A DNA stretch of 60,000 nt from Symsagittifera roscoffensis (Eukaryota; Xenacoelomorpha; Acoela; Convolutidae). This document shows positions 1 through 11,338 of the stretch, one piece after another. The position numbers were made by a program, and so were the translations under genes. Every line of letters begins with the position of its first letter. Position 1 is the first letter of the stretch. The notes beneath the pieces are model-generated. The model had not been told where the DNA came from. It saw only the letters and a program-made list of their open reading frames with translations, and searched no databases. The stretch lies in contig NC_087067.1 in assembly GCF_963678635.1 (NCBI RefSeq), positions 4,413,072 to 4,473,071 on the forward strand, read 5' to 3'.

Positions 1-2635
1 AACTTTGTTTCAAGTTTCACTGACTAATATTGTTTTTCGGTTAAACTATGACAGAGTGGTACCTTGAGAATAAGACACCTATAGCTCTCAAATCATATAG
101 TAGTTAAAAACTCGCCATTCAGAACGATGTCAAGTATATTTTCAAACAAAGTTTATCTTTCGTTACTTCGTAAACCCCCCCCCCACTCACTATTTTAGAG
201 TAGTAAATTCAAACAAAACGCTAAAACGAGTTTTGATGACAAATAACTTTACCCAATAACGGTTTTTTAAACTAACTTGAGGCGAGCATTTTTCTTGATA
301 TTCATTTAAACAATAGTAATTACAATTTTCTATCTATGTTTTCAAATTATTACATGCGAAACGCATGCGGGACCTTTTCTATCACATGTGCTTTTCGAGG
401 GACCACTCTATCATAGTAGTACCTGTTTTTCTGATTCGCAGATATCATTAACTTTCCCGTTAAATTTCACAGAGGCAGAGCTGAGCTTCGCACCACTTGC
501 GATACAAAAATGAAGGACATGAAAAACGGAAACAAAACAAATTTAAAGTCATTAAAAACTGCAAAAAAGCCCAAAACATCCATGTACCATTTAAAACTAT
601 ACAAGGAGCGTTTGCATGGATAGAAAGAAGTTCAATACTCAAAAAAGTCCTTTCAGCGGAAGTAAGCCGAAAAAAATGAGATAAAAAATAATCTAAATCT
701 GCCGAAAATTTTCAGTTTGCAAAAAAGAACAGGTCTCGACTGGAGTTAAACAGCCTGACTTTGTGGTCTCAAGCAGTAGTATAACAGCAACTTGGAAGAA
801 AGCTGAACCTTATTTAACATTCGGGCTAGAGGAACTAAGCCGACAAAAATAAACAGACGGACGATAGTCGGAAAAAAACACAAAGATTAGTTAACAAAAA
901 AAAACAGGTCCAAGTCGGTTTCGAACCACAAGCCTTCACCCCAGTTATGTTACCTCTGCATCTGATGCGCCGGATAGTTGATTGAATTTAAATTCATAAA
1001 AACCAAGCGGTAAGAAAACCGAAAATACCTGAGCAGAAACCCTTTTCAAGGACGAAAAAAAAGGACGAAAAAAACTTGAAACTGATAAAAAAAATTAATT
1101 CCCCTTTCCTTTCAAAACACACAAATGCACAAAAAATTGGGTCCTCAAACGACGCAAAAACAGGCCACTTAGTCGATATTCAGCAACTAATTCGATTAAG
1201 ACGAAACAACAGACTAAATTTTTTAAAAAAAAATAGCGAATCGAGTCGGTAAAATTACAACGAATGTAGAAATCAAAATTCAATTCAGTCGGATTTTTAC
1301 AAAACACTAAAAGCAACAACAAAGAAAACTATTTGCAGCAAAAATGAACGATTCTTAGATGTGGCAACAAAACCGACACAAAAAAGCAGACAGCTATTAG
1401 GCCGACGATTTTAGTTGAAACAGAAAACGGTGTTAATTGAAAAAAAAACTGTTCCTTTCCTATTCAATTCCATGCATGACCTGGCCATCCCAGGCGAATT
1501 AGTTACCTCTTTGCTAAGTGTGCAGTAGACGACACTAAAAAACTTGAATTCTTTATAAACCAAGGTACCAACAGGAATCCAGGTAAATCCTGTGAACTAA
1601 GTTAATAACGGGAAAAAAGTCTAGTACCTGGTTGCAATAGCCTTGCTTATTGCAGAAGGTTAAGAAAATATTGATTTTACACTTGAATTACAGCTAGTTA
1701 AATCTAGTATATTTACAAACCCAGTCCATGTTTCATTAAAATGGATTAACACATCATTTGAAGCCATATTCGATTTCACGCGTTCTTCTGCAGATTACAG
1801 GATACCTCTGACTCTTCTCTGCTGCTATTCACTGGATCAGTGTCTTTTATAACCGTAAAATCTGTCATCATGATGATAACATAACAGCAGATGCCATTGC
1901 TACACAGCAAAAACTGACGTAAGGACTCAATCGCTCGCCAATGCGAGCGAACTTCCAGAAAATACCCAACATTCCTGTTTTGTTTCTATCAATAACTGAA
2001 GGCCACAGGGAACGAATATATGTACAGGTGCATATAAGGAAAATAACAACTGTTAGTAAACTCTGAAAGTTGAAGACCGCTGACATCAGTTCTGAAACAC
2101 ATCGGACGGCCCCTTTCTCTTAATGCATCTCAACGCCAAGGACTGACATTACCGAAGTAAGACATCATACGCAATTGATCAATCAGATGGTCAAAAATTA
2201 TCACGGTAAGCGAAATAACTTCGCCCATTGTTCATCATATAGGTGTGATTTTAAAGCACCTATATGATAATGATAAAAATCATGATAAAAATATATAGGA
2301 AATACTGATCGCCAGAGGCCAAAATAAAGCCTACAGATCAGAACCTGTGAATAAAACTATATGATAATGAAAAAACAGTATTAATGATAGAACTAATTCC
2401 GAAGAAATGCTTATTTATAGAGCCAAGGGCAGCTAAGTATAAATATCTGATAGACACGTGGCCTCATATCAGGTCAATCTTTTTGAGTTTCTTTCAACTC
2501 CAGTTTATTCAGTGCACGTGATAATTTTCTCAATCCGGTTGACTTGATTCAAAACCATCTGAATCTCTTGCCTTCTATCCACGTTATACTGTGCTCTTCC
2601 ATATCTAGAAATGTTGCAGCAGAAAAGTCACATAT
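1..2635. other. Unassigned AT-rich flank, no gene recognised
   Basis: I see no convincing gene. The open frames are short (60-75 codons, for example 1,095-1,322 and 1,868-2,086 on the minus strand), match no family I know and are not repeated elsewhere in the window. There is a C-run near 175-184 and several A/T-runs. A B-box-like TTCGAA motif lies near 918-928 on the minus strand but no tRNA fold forms around it. This may be host intergenic DNA or an old, unrecognised repeat. Confidence 0.5.
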
Positions 2636-3505
2636 ATGTAACATTCGCCCGGAAGTACATATCGACGGAAAATAAAGCCAGGTTCTAAAGAGACTGGCTA
2701 GCGTCTGAACACAGCTCTACATGGTTTTCACCGTCTCTGCCAAAGCCATTTCTTTTGGTGGTTTTCCTAACATCGGGTCGACAAAAACGTTAATGTTTCT
2801 GGCTTCGGTCAAACCACTCAAATTAACTTAATTGTATGCAAGAATAGTGAGCTCATGGCTGGGTCTCAGTATCCCCAGACCACGAAGTCACTCGTAAGAA
2901 CAGGGCTACCACTATTTATTACATTACTATTGTTTTTCTTAAGTAGATAAAAATCATCATCTCCATCGAAGATGGATCAACCCTTTCCCTCAACTCCTAG
3001 CTTCTCATTATCTGAAAATGAATCTGGATGTTAATTAAATTCAATTCAGGACATGAGCAGGAAGCTAAAAGTTTATATAAAACAGTTTGAGTCTTGGGCC
3101 CGAGACCGCTCCGGATTCTGGAATCCGGGGAAATAACGTCCATATTTCTTTTAGGAAGGCTGGACACGTCGTCCCAACGGTGCGTACCCACGGAGCCGCA
3201 TTCCCGGATAGCCGAAAAAACTAAATACCTCCGGTTTTATTTAAATTAAATCAGAAAACTGTTCACTAAATTGAGGCGCCTTTTGATTGGACAAAAAACT
3301 TTGCAGCCTGTTATAGCTAACAAAATTCCGAACATTTTTAAGAGATTTCATTGGCTAATACTTTTACTCTCATTGAATTAATTAACAGCAAAAGTCCAAC
3401 TATTGCAGGGATTTGACCCCTTCAACAACCAAAGCAGAGGAAATTTTAAAGGGGGGATTTTCAAAAAAGGGATTCGACCCCCCTAAATCCGCTTCAGAAC
3501 CAAAG

Positions 3506-3700
3506 CAGGGGTGGATTTAGGGGGGGGGGGTTATGTGGGGTGGCGTTTGCTTTTCAGGATTCGAGGCGATTCGACTCCTTGCCGACATATTTGGCGCCAA
3601 TATATTTATCAAAATTTTCCAAAAAGTGCCTAAAAACGCTTTTTTGGTCTGTTTTTTACAGCATTTGTCCCCCCTCGAGAAAATCCTAGATCCGCCCCTG
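3506..3700. mobile_element. Possible hAT-type MITE remnant
   Basis: The left end reads CAGGGGTGGATTTAGG and the right end CCTAGATCCGCCCCTG, an imperfect inverted pair that resembles the CAGGGGCGGAT termini common in hAT transposons. The spacing is about 195 bp, too short for a transposase. The flanking octamers (AACCAAAG and CATTAACA) do not match, so the expected 8-bp target duplication is absent or decayed. Such ends recur in unrelated animal genomes, so this is family-level recognition only. Confidence 0.4.
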
Positions 3701-3855
3701 CATTAACATTATAATCGTTTATAATTTCGGTTGGGGGCCCTTAATAGTTTTTTTGTTTGTCGGGAGGGGGGGCATGGTGGGGTAAATATGCGTAGGGGTT
3801 ATGGGTAATTGGGAACAGGGGGAAGGGAGTGGGAAGGAAGGATGAACGGACTAAG

Positions 3856-3890
3856 CGTGTGTGTGTGTGTGTGTGGGGGGGGGGGGGGGG
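3856..3890. repeat. GT microsatellite followed by G-run
   Basis: Alternating GT units run into about 16 consecutive G residues. This is simple sequence within the insertion in LTR A and is likely variable in length or assembly quality. Confidence 0.85.
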
Positions 3891-4308
3891 CGTGGTGGGT
3901 AGAGAAAAAGGGTATTCGAAATCAGAAAACAATGTTTTTAAGTAAGTTTGTAGGATCTCTTCATAATCAGCATAATCGTTACAACTCGGAGCGGTTTCTG
4001 ACAATTTCCAATTCTATCTAACGTTATTTCTTCGTAGTTGCTTCCACTGCAACTATTGTTGTTCTGTCTTTCTTCTGTTTTTTCTCCAAAATGGCCTTTT
4101 CAGCATTTCTCAGAAATGTGACGTCACAATTCGAAATTTTTAAAAATTTAAAGTACCAGAAAATTCTGGCCTTCATGGTTTGTCTAATCGTTCAAATAAC
4201 GTTGCTAATCCGTTAAAACCATTAATCTACAAGGTCAGATTTTCTTTTCTGGTCGATAAAAATTCGAATACGAAATTGCATTTTCGTACATTCTGGTCGA
4301 ATGTCACA

Positions 4309-5092
4309 AACTCCCCGGACAGCCCAGTCTATGACCCCATTGAGTCTCATAGTCTTCATCAAAATGGTACAGTGTCATCGAAAAGAGTTTTTGAAATGCA
4401 CGCAATCACTTTGATCCATCTCATATCAACTCACTGCAGAATGTAAATGGCATCATACCACACTTTTAAAGCCTTCCAAATTCTTTCACTAATCTCCACT
4501 TCCGAGGATATACTTAAGATAAAACATCTTTTCAGACTTCCAATGTCTATGTCTCGATTTAAAATTTTTTCTTCTAGGTTTAAAAGTGTAGGAACGCAGG
4601 ACAGTCCTGCCGACCCACAAACTAAAATTATCCTCTTATGCTTCTTCCCTCCGGAAATTTAGTTATTTTTGGTCCTGAATATTGAAATTAAAGAACTCGG
4701 TGGTTAGAAGAAACAATGATATAATCTCCTTCTTCAAGACATTACCCAAGCCGTTCATGTCACCACAAAGTGATCAGTTAACTTAGTTGATTGAAAACAA
4801 TCATGCAGGCTGGAATATTTTAAGATATTCTCCACTCAAGCCTCTCTAAATAAGTAGTCAGAGTCTCTAAAGCCACTAACTAAAATCACAATGAAATTTA
4901 ATAAATGCAAAAAATTCTTTAATTTTCAAAACTCAACTAAATGTTTTCTTTTCAGTTTCAGTTGCAAACTTAGTTGCTTTGTTTCTCATTTGAGTTTTCT
5001 GTTAAACACAAAACAATTCTGAGTTTTAATATTTTCTCTTTCGTCGATTCTTCTTATTTTCTTTTTTTTGCATGTTGTTTTTCGGCCATTTG
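4309..5092 (-). other. 3' UTR of giant element copy 1
   Basis: This is the stretch between the stop of the last coding module (5,093) and the LTR start. It aligns in blocks with the copy 2 3' UTR at 50,280-51,020; for example both share a TATGATGCCATTT block followed by GTGAGTTGA. The last bases before the LTR on the minus strand, CCGGGGAGTT, are a weak candidate polypurine tract. I see no coding potential shared between the copies here. Confidence 0.55.
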
Positions 5093-5476
5093 TCAAGGTT
5101 CCATCTCCCCCTCCTGCGACATTGACTCCGCACTTTCAGTTTCTGTGTCTTGCAACACGTCGGTAGTAGCTATTCTGACGCTGTTGGAAGCAGTCGTCCA
5201 ACACTTCTGCTCTTCTACTCTTTGTTTACAACAAGGTAGAGGATCAACGTTAGATTCTCCGTTTCGGCAGAAGCTGTTGTGAGGCACAACGTCACGTTTC
5301 TCTCCAAGTCTTCCTTTAACATTTCTCTTTTTTTCCCATCCGTCACATTCAATTGTTCCAGAAGTTCTCTTCACGGCGGTGGTCACTGAATTGCGATGAG
5401 TTACAAAAGCTAGCTTAAAAGCTCCTGCTCCAATTTCCAGCTGATACGCACTGTACACTCTGCTGTGCTTCGACAT
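5093..5476 (-). pseudogene. Conserved terminal module of the giant element, copy 1
   Basis: Function unknown. This is the C-terminal end of the last protein of the element. It aligns with the 3' half of the copy 2 ORF at 49,755-50,279: both share HRN-[SA]-VTTAVKR, then FCRN-x-E, then LPCCK or an equivalent PCCK, an EQ-x-x-W-x-TA-x-NSV block and an acidic tail ending around D-x-ETE. Retention of these blocks while neighbouring DNA has drifted points to protein-level constraint in the ancestor. No signal peptide or membrane segment is visible, so it does not look like a typical Env. Upstream frames are interrupted by stops near 5,480-5,560. Confidence 0.6.
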
Positions 5477-5564
5477 ATGCTTTTTGGCATACTCTTACAA
5501 CCATGCAGTCATGATGGCTCTAAACCATGGCATCAGTCGTCCTCTTGAACCATATTTTGTTCAC

Positions 5565-6208
5565 TTACATCGGAATATTCAAGATTTTGCACATTGTTTC
5601 AAAAAGATCTAAATCTTTTAGACAATCCAATTCCTGTAACTGTTCTCTCGTCGGCGTCTCCTGTCTATTGTTCTCCTTCACATGAGCTTCCAGCCATCGT
5701 ATCGCCATCATAACTCCCACTATCACTATCGTTATGTGCTCTGATGAGTCAGGTAAAACCCATGGAGGGCAGCTCTCCACAGTCCCAGATCAACACCAGA
5801 TTACTACGCCCGGGGTATCACCATGTTTGTAGCAAGCAATGGCAGGGGAAATCATCATGTGTTGACATGATGCTCCTCCAATTACGTTTTCCCGAAGCTT
5901 CCAGTAGTGGTTCTATTTGCATCATCACTCGGTGGAAATCATCATTCTCATCTACTGCATTGTAATCCGTGACTGTTGATCCTTTCTGCTTTTGTCTTTC
6001 AAAGTCACTGAAGTTCACACTGGCGTATCCCATGAATTTTTTTCCCAGTATCGATTCTAACTCCTCTTTTGTTCTCTCCGGGTTTGCTGAGAACATTTTG
6101 CTCATAAGATTTTTTTGACATTCTTGCTAGTCTTACGCATTTTGACACTGAGAAGGCTTGATCCACGATCGTTCTCGTACTCTTCAAATCCACCGCTACG
6201 AAATGCAC
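5565..6208 (-). pseudogene. Unknown 3' ORF fragments (copy 1), homologous to copy 2 at 49.2-49.75 kb
   Basis: Three overlapping frames (6,208-6,005, 6,105-5,818, 5,780-5,565) together match the copy 2 segment. Shared blocks include FSV-x-[EK]-CVRLARMS, then F-x-R-x-x-x-K-F/MDEKDD-like residues, a LLEASG or LLGASG block with RRSI or WRSI, and a late MAVRWLEA or MAIRWLEA block. The frame changes twice here and the hits are spread over three frames, so it is broken. I recognise no domain. It lies directly upstream of the terminal module and was probably one protein with it. Confidence 0.55.
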
Positions 6209-6287
6209 TGGGTATCTGCTTTTTCACATTGGAGCTAATGTCGATCCCACCAAAAATCGCGCTCCCGACGGTCTACGATAAGTTTGA

Positions 6288-6934
6288 CTATGCCGGATGT
6301 TCATTTCCGCCTCGATCGCTTCTCTCCACTTTCCAATATACTTCTGCTCGGTTTGCAACACTCCTGGAAACACTTTTAACTTTTACACTGATGGTCGTTA
6401 CCACCTCATGCTTTTGTTCTAGATTCAATATTGACTCTAAAGAACCAAACATGCTGTGGATTCCTAGTGCAGATTCACCTCTGTTCCTCCATGGCAATCT
6501 GCAATCAATTCCGTTTCTGTTTTTGCCTTCATCACAATGTTCCCAAACAATATCGTCAATTGCTTGTCTTGCTTCTCCAGGGTCTTTACGCAATCCAGAC
6601 CTCCACAGATGTGATCTTCCAGTCTACAGACTTCTGCCAGACAGCTACCAGGTTTGACCCAGTCCTCTGGTTCCCAGCCAGGTAATTCTACCTTGTCTTC
6701 TCTGTTGCTCTTAGAGGCTGTTTTCATCAAATTATAGATGATGTTCAGGTCACGCAAATTACAGTCTGAATTCAGTTCCCTCTGCACATCTTCTGTTGCT
6801 CGTAATATCGAATCGGCGTTGGGGGTGGGACGCCATGACTGTTTCATTAGTTCCCACACTACCATCAAACTCGTTCTCAGCAGTTCGCCTGAGAATCCCA
6901 ATCGAAACTCCACTCGGTTTTCCGATTTTGGCAC
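6288..6934 (-). pseudogene. Unknown 3' ORF fragment
   Basis: Two overlapping frames (6,934-6,464 and 6,593-6,288) carry charged, mostly helical-looking protein with several isolated Cys residues (C-x-L-AEVC and HICGGLDC). No family is recognised. It continues the chain of minus-strand frames that fill the post-integrase region with almost no gap, which is what a decayed long ORF looks like. Copy 2 has lost nearly all of it through its internal deletion. Confidence 0.4.
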
Positions 6935-7277
6935 TGAAGCTGCTTTTTTCCAAGACTAGTCTCAGCTTGGTCAGCTGATTCGTAGAGCTTCTTATCGTGG
7001 CGATTCTTGAAGTTCGGAATCTTAGCAACACTACTTGCTCGTAATCAAAGAAGAAATGGCGTATGTCTTCATTTAGGAAAGGGTTGTACGCTATTCCTAA
7101 GATTCCGGATACGTAACTGTATGATTTCTTCCTGATTGGTTCACAGTATTCACTGGAGTTCGGCAGTGCTCCCATAGATTCTTTAGAAAGCCTCAGCTCC
7201 TTGTTTGAGAACCTCCTTATTTCGTCTATTTTCTTCATCGGTTCTAGTTCTACGGGTTCTTTCATGTGCACTCGCAT
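6759..7277 (-). pseudogene. Unknown 3' ORF fragment
   Basis: A 172-codon open frame, with no recognised domain. It is rich in Arg, Ser and Glu and contains an aromatic stretch (SYSYVSGILGIAYNPFLNED) followed by HFFFDYEQVVLLRF, a plausible folded core. The first ATG at 7,277 is preceded by a stop just upstream, after which 7,712-7,287 continues the chain. It overlaps the next fragment in another frame, which indicates a frameshift near 6,930-6,760. Confidence 0.4.
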
Positions 7278-7286
7278 TGGTTTGCT

Positions 7287-7712
7287 CTAATATATGTCCA
7301 AAAGTGCTAGCAAGAGCAAGGCTTTTGCTCGTTCATCGCCTTCCCTTAGCATCTTGACACAATTGCTCAATGCTGGCACTGAAATTTGTTCTATCAAAAA
7401 TCGAACGAAACAGAGAGCGTCTCTCCGCTTCGCGCACGCTACTGCTGCTCCTTCTTGGGTCATCATATTTCTCACACTCGCCATTAAGAAAACCTTCTCG
7501 TCTTTCGATCTTTTTCTTTCTTTCGAGTCATATTCCCCGCGAGTCAGTCCAATCATGCACCAGGCGAACCTCAGTTGTAGCTCTGTTCTCACGTAAGGCA
7601 TTGCTATCAGAGCGTGTATCTTCGACGTGGTTCTCATTTTTTCTTCGAAGTATCGTAACACTACTGCTCTACATGGCAGGCTCACCAATTGCTCGATCGT
7701 TTCTGCGTGCAT
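7287..7712 (-). pseudogene. Unknown 3' ORF fragment, alpha-helical
   Basis: A 141-codon open frame that reads as mostly helical (RAVVLRYFEEKMRTTSKIHA, FAWCMIGLTRGEYD, KALLLLALLDIY). No domain is recognised. It follows 8,291-7,734 in the same direction with a short gap, and ends at a stop just before the 7,277 ATG, so these may be one decayed protein. Confidence 0.4.
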
Positions 7713-7733
7713 TTCGGACGATACCAGAGTCCG

Positions 7734-8291
7734 TTATGCCTTCTGCTTCAGAGTGGTTCTTTGCATCATCGTCTCCAAATAACCTTCCATGGCACTTTTG
7801 TCTTCCACAGCCATTAAGTGTCCTCTGGTCGAATTTCTGTACTCTAACATCTCCATGTATCCACCGGCGGGTTCATCAATCGATACAGTTTCCGACACTG
7901 TCAATCGGTTATATTCGACTGGGACTAGCTGTCCTTCGACGCTTCCCTTTCCGTGATTCATGGGAGACGGTTTAAAGTCTTTTATGGTACTCTCCCCACA
8001 TTGGCTGAGTATCTCAATTTCTAACGTCGCTCCAGTCAGAGTGCGGTCACTCCTCTTGGTTTTGTAACCGATTGATTTTATTCCTGCCATGAGAATGGGT
8101 GGCATTATCGCTACATCAGTCAATATCTTGTCTGTGCCAGGTAACCGATCATCACCCTGTCCCAAGTCCATAGCTTCCTCGACGCGTTTTCTTTTCGCAG
8201 AGTTGACAGCTTTCATCAGAATTTCGGAATCCACCTTTGCTTTCCCGCTTTCCTCAATGTCAGCCCAGTTGACATTGCTGCCCAGTTTCAT
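7734..8291 (-). pseudogene. Unknown 3' ORF fragment
   Basis: A 185-codon open frame, hydrophilic and lacking any motif I know. It has a basic KRKRVEEA patch near residue 35 that could serve as a nuclear localisation signal, but that is weak. It abuts 8,495-8,292 in another frame. It is absent from copy 2, whose deletion covers it. Confidence 0.4.
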
Positions 8292-8837
8292 CTACATCTT
8301 ATTAATCTTGTCAATCACCAATTTTGATCGCATCGTTCCCTTCCGGGTTCTTGACAGATATACCACTTCTCCTTTGTCTTCTTGCGGTGTCATCTTGATA
8401 GGAGAGTTTGCCTCACTTTCGTCAGTGGCCGAGTCGAACAACAACTCGCTCAATCTCCCCTCACACTCGTCGAGTTTGTCAAGGACTTCCCGCATTAGTG
8501 GTCGGTTGAGAACTAGTTTCTAAATAGATTGGGTTCCTTAGCCCTGAACTACTGTCCAGACATCTTTCATGAAGGCTACTCCGTCCGTTCTGCATCCCGT
8601 CCTACTTTCATGGTCTCTATGATGCATCTCCCACTCTTCTTTGGAAAACGCTCCCAAGAAAGATACTCTGGCAGAGCCTTCTGTTCTTCTTCTCCTTGGT
8701 GATTCCATCAAGAGTTTCTGTTCGGTATTTTTAGAATTCCTCGGAGAGCAGCTCTCCGGCAAGTTCCGGTTCGTTCCCATGAAGGCCGACGGAGGTTCCA
8801 GCGTCTGCCGGCTCAGTCGTCGCTTCATTAGTCTCAA
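8292..8837 (-). pseudogene. Unknown 3' ORF fragments
   Basis: Two short frames, 8,837-8,538 (99 codons) and 8,495-8,292 (67 codons, acidic: LDKLDECEGRLSELLFDSAT). Neither has a recognisable domain. They bridge the gap between 9,030 and 8,291 in the chain of minus-strand fragments. About 190 bp between 8,838 and 9,029 shows no open frame of note and probably holds several lesions. Confidence 0.3.
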
Positions 8838-9029
8838 AAGCTCTCAACCTCGGAGTTTGCACTGCGGAGACTGGTCCGAGCAACATCCTTCTTATCAGAG
8901 GGAATTCAGGGATGTTCTCCAGCAGTTTCGTATAATCACCCCAACTTTTCGTCTATTCTCTCACCCTATGGTATGCTACAGTCAGTCGAGGAATTCTTGT
9001 GACCTCGACGTTTGTTTTGTCGTAGGGTC

Positions 9030-9691
9030 TTAGATTCCGGAGCTTAGGGAAACTTCAATGTGTCCTCTGTCCACTTCTCCCATACGATCACGGAAGTGAT
9101 CATCAAAGTTGACGACTGTCAACTCTGGCTCCGATATCTTTGCAAACAATAGGTCTTTACTCATGAGTTCTCGCAACACATGCTGCTCACACCAATTCAG
9201 CGCGTTTCCGTCCACTGCTGATATGAGGTTCAGGTGCAGCACCGACCTCCTGTATGCTTCCAAATTAACATCAGGGAACGCAAACGTGACTGCGAGTCCA
9301 TATATGACCGTCACGAACTCCGTACTCCGTCGCTACTCTGATCAATACTAAAGGGTCAGTCCTCATAGCTAAGCTCAGATCAGTTAGTAGGGGTGTGCCC
9401 CCATTATGACGTTGTACGTCTTCCTCCCTCTGAATTGTTTCATCCTCTCCTGTTCCGAAGCGATTCTGCTGCAGGAGGTACTGGATAAGATTATGTCGTA
9501 ATTTCCAGGAATCCGTGGAACGCTGCACATCGAACTTCCTCGCGATCACCTTCATCTGCTCCGACTAGCGTGTCAAATTCATCAATCTTCCCATGTTTCC
9601 ATGCGTTATCGCAATCAACGTTAGTAGTCCATCTAATCGCAAAATCTGCACTCCCTCGGTTCTCAGCTCCAAACAAAGTTCTCTGCTCCAA
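9030..9691 (-). pseudogene. Unknown 3' ORF fragments
   Basis: Three staggered frames (9,691-9,491, 9,555-9,271, 9,314-9,030) overlap by 40-65 bp each, the usual sign of successive frameshifts in one gene. The last contains YGLAVTFAFPDVNLEAYRR and a block NALNWCEQHVLREL. No family is recognised. The gap 9,692-9,817 upstream is closed in all minus frames. Confidence 0.35.
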
Positions 9692-9817
9692 ACTTCACGA
9701 ACAGGGCTAGTAATTCAACGATTGATACTTCTACGACTACTTGGAGGAATTATTTTATCAGATATCGAGAAAGTGAAAGGTGTATTTTCGCCAAGAAGGA
9801 CGCGTTCCATCTGGCTC

Positions 9818-10434
9818 CTAGCCCTTCCAACAAGCTGTCAGTCCGGCCAAAGCCTCTTCTCCCTTCTCATTCTCTGTCCAGAAAGCTTCCAGGGTCACGA
9901 GGCACAATCTGTTCACGAACTCGGCTGATTTCTTTTCAGCATTTTCGGCCAGGTTTACTTCTTTCACTAAATAGGCATGGATCTTCCTGACCATCACTGG
10001 GCCTGCAATGCTGCTATCCGAGGGGTCAAGTGCAGCCACTTGTTAGAATCTGGTTTCGTTCTCAAAACCATCGCTTCCAAATGAGCTCTGGTCTCCTTGG
10101 AGTTCTTTCCTCTCTCTCCTCCTTCTTTTATTTCCATTCCTCGGAACCATAAATCGCTTAACATTGCTACGATTACTCGATGGTCATCGTCAATTCCCGG
10201 CTTCAGTTTGAGTTGCCGACTGAAGTTGGACAGTTCTAACTCCAGCACTTCGTCAAACACTAACATGTGTTGTGAATGGGTCTTAAATCCTCGCATCGCA
10301 TTCGAGATGTCAGACCAGACCGCAGGTAGTTCAGCCCTGAGTGGCCTCAGATTCTCCATCTCTATCCCGCGATTTGGGGCAGATATGATCACATCATATT
10401 TCTCTTCCGAGAGCAAAGCCACCATCACATACAC
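9818..10434 (-). pseudogene. Unknown 3' ORF fragment downstream of the SGNH-like region
   Basis: Frames 10,434-9,994 (146 codons) and 10,039-9,818 (73 codons) overlap. The first begins within YVMVALLSEEKYDVIISAPN, which probably continues the 10,677-10,438 frame across a single stop near 10,437. Later blocks (DDDHRVIVAMLSDLWFRGME, WLHLTPRIAAL) look folded. The second frame has KIHAYLVKEVNLAENAEKKS, a helix. I know no domain for it; it may be the C-terminal half of a second SGNH-type protein. Confidence 0.4.
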
Positions 10435-10437
10435 GAA

Positions 10438-10677
10438 CTACAGTCCATCCTGGAGATGTACATATCCCGGAGACAGTGCAAACACGGCTCTCGGTGATAT
10501 TTTAGTGAAGGCACCTTCTTTCAGGGTGTCTACTACTTCACCCATTGATTCGCGGATATCCTTTATAGCCAGCCATACAGCGTCTTCGGCTGTCGTAGGC
10601 TCTTTGAGTCTGCTCAGGAAACCCCTACTGTGTAGATGGTCGTTCAAGCCAGCAAATACTATTGTGATTGGGTTCAT
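10438..10677 (-). pseudogene. Possible second SGNH-like segment (G-x-ND block)
   Basis: A 79-codon frame starting TIVFAGLNDH. The hydrophobic strand followed by GLND resembles SGNH block III (G-x-N-D), and the preceding ORF ends with a strand KIMVFASSEF where block I would lie. A later SPGYVHLQDGLKF stretch has His and Asp in a position reminiscent of block V but in the wrong order. Catalytic Ser at block I would be ASS instead of GDS. So this is either a diverged, non-catalytic SGNH fold or chance. It sits about 1 kb after the clear SGNH ORF. Confidence 0.35.
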
Positions 10678-10686
10678 TTCTGCCTG

Positions 10687-11338
10687 TCATTGTACCCCGA
10701 TTGGCATCGACACAGACTGCATTAGGTCCAGGTCGACCGCTGCCAACATTATAACATCAGGCCAAAACAGAGACTTGGAGGTATACACAAATTCTGAGCT
10801 CGCGAATACCATGATCTTTGCCTTCCTCATTTCTGTTTTGTCATACGCAGCAAAGATGGTCTCATCTTTCTTGATCGCCTTCAATCCACCGTATCTCTGA
10901 ACATCACCTTCTTGGTTTTCTTGTTTCGGGTACGCTCTTTCTTTTACGTGACCTGGGGATGCTTTTATCCGTTTGTTCATTTTTACATGTTGTCCTATTG
11001 ATGCCCTCGTCGTCAAGAATCTTCCGGGTCTTTCTTCCCGATTTCCTTCATCGTGATTCAGCTTCACATCTTGCAATGGTCTTGCATTCACTGGACCCAT
11101 TGTATTGTTTGAGGGCAGACCCTCTAAGTCGGCAAATCTCAAGGCGGTTGTAGAGCTGAAGTTTATGCCAGCGGCTATCAACCATTCCACGCCTGTTATT
11201 GAACACAGTCCGTTGACAGACAATCTCGCTCCATTTAACATTCTCAGGGCATCTGCTGCAAATTTCACCGTCTGAAGGTTCAATTTCATCAGATCCTGTT
11301 TGTATGAATGCCAGGGAGAAGGTATGGGCCTCTACCAC
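10687..11338 (-). pseudogene. Cys-containing ORF leading into the second SGNH-like segment
   Basis: Two frames, 11,338-11,048 and 11,289-10,687, overlap. The first has a Cys pair CSRC and single Cys residues in QRTVFNNRRG and RLEICRLRG surroundings. The second continues with a basic region (HVKMNKRIKASPGHVKERAY) and ends with KIMVFASSEFVYTSKSLFWP. The best reading is one protein with a frameshift near 11,050-11,150, running into 10,677 after a stop near 10,685. Function unknown. Confidence 0.4.

Larger units (their letters stand above)
3183..3966. mobile_element. Foreign insertion inside LTR A
   Basis: LTR A sequence breaks off after the GGACACGTCGTCCCAAC block near 3,178 and resumes near 3,967 at the ATCGTTACAACTCGGAGCGG block; in other LTR A copies these two blocks are only about 50 bp apart. 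The inserted DNA contains G-rich and C-rich runs, a 12-bp inverted repeat (CCCCCTAAATCC near 3,479-3,490 and its complement near 3,513-3,524), a hAT-like terminal repeat pair and a GT microsatellite. No open frame with a recognised domain is present. Confidence 0.6.
2636..4308 (-). repeat. LTR A, 3' LTR of giant element copy 1 (interrupted, 3'-truncated)
   Basis: On the minus strand this starts TGTGACATTCGACC at 4,308, directly after the copy 1 3' UTR, and matches the LTR A copies at 24.9-37.6 kb and, in plus orientation, 51.0-52.5 kb. The same start follows the 3' UTR of copy 2 at 51,021, so the 5' boundary is well supported. The match stops near 2,636, so the last third of the roughly 1.5-kb LTR is missing. 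Other DNA replaces or interrupts it between about 3,183 and 3,966. Confidence 0.75.

Noticed and set aside
900-985. tRNA or tRNA-derived SINE on the minus strand
   Set aside because: A GGTTCGAAACC B-box-like motif is present, but the T stem has only about three pairs, no acceptor or anticodon stem forms, and no box A is seen at the usual distance.
3741-4021. Pro/His/Thr-rich protein around the GT repeat
   Set aside because: The sequence is a translation of simple repeats.
10097-10900. 267-codon plus-strand frame
   Set aside because: It is antisense to the minus-strand chain of the giant element and has Ser/Ile-rich composition typical of a shadow frame.
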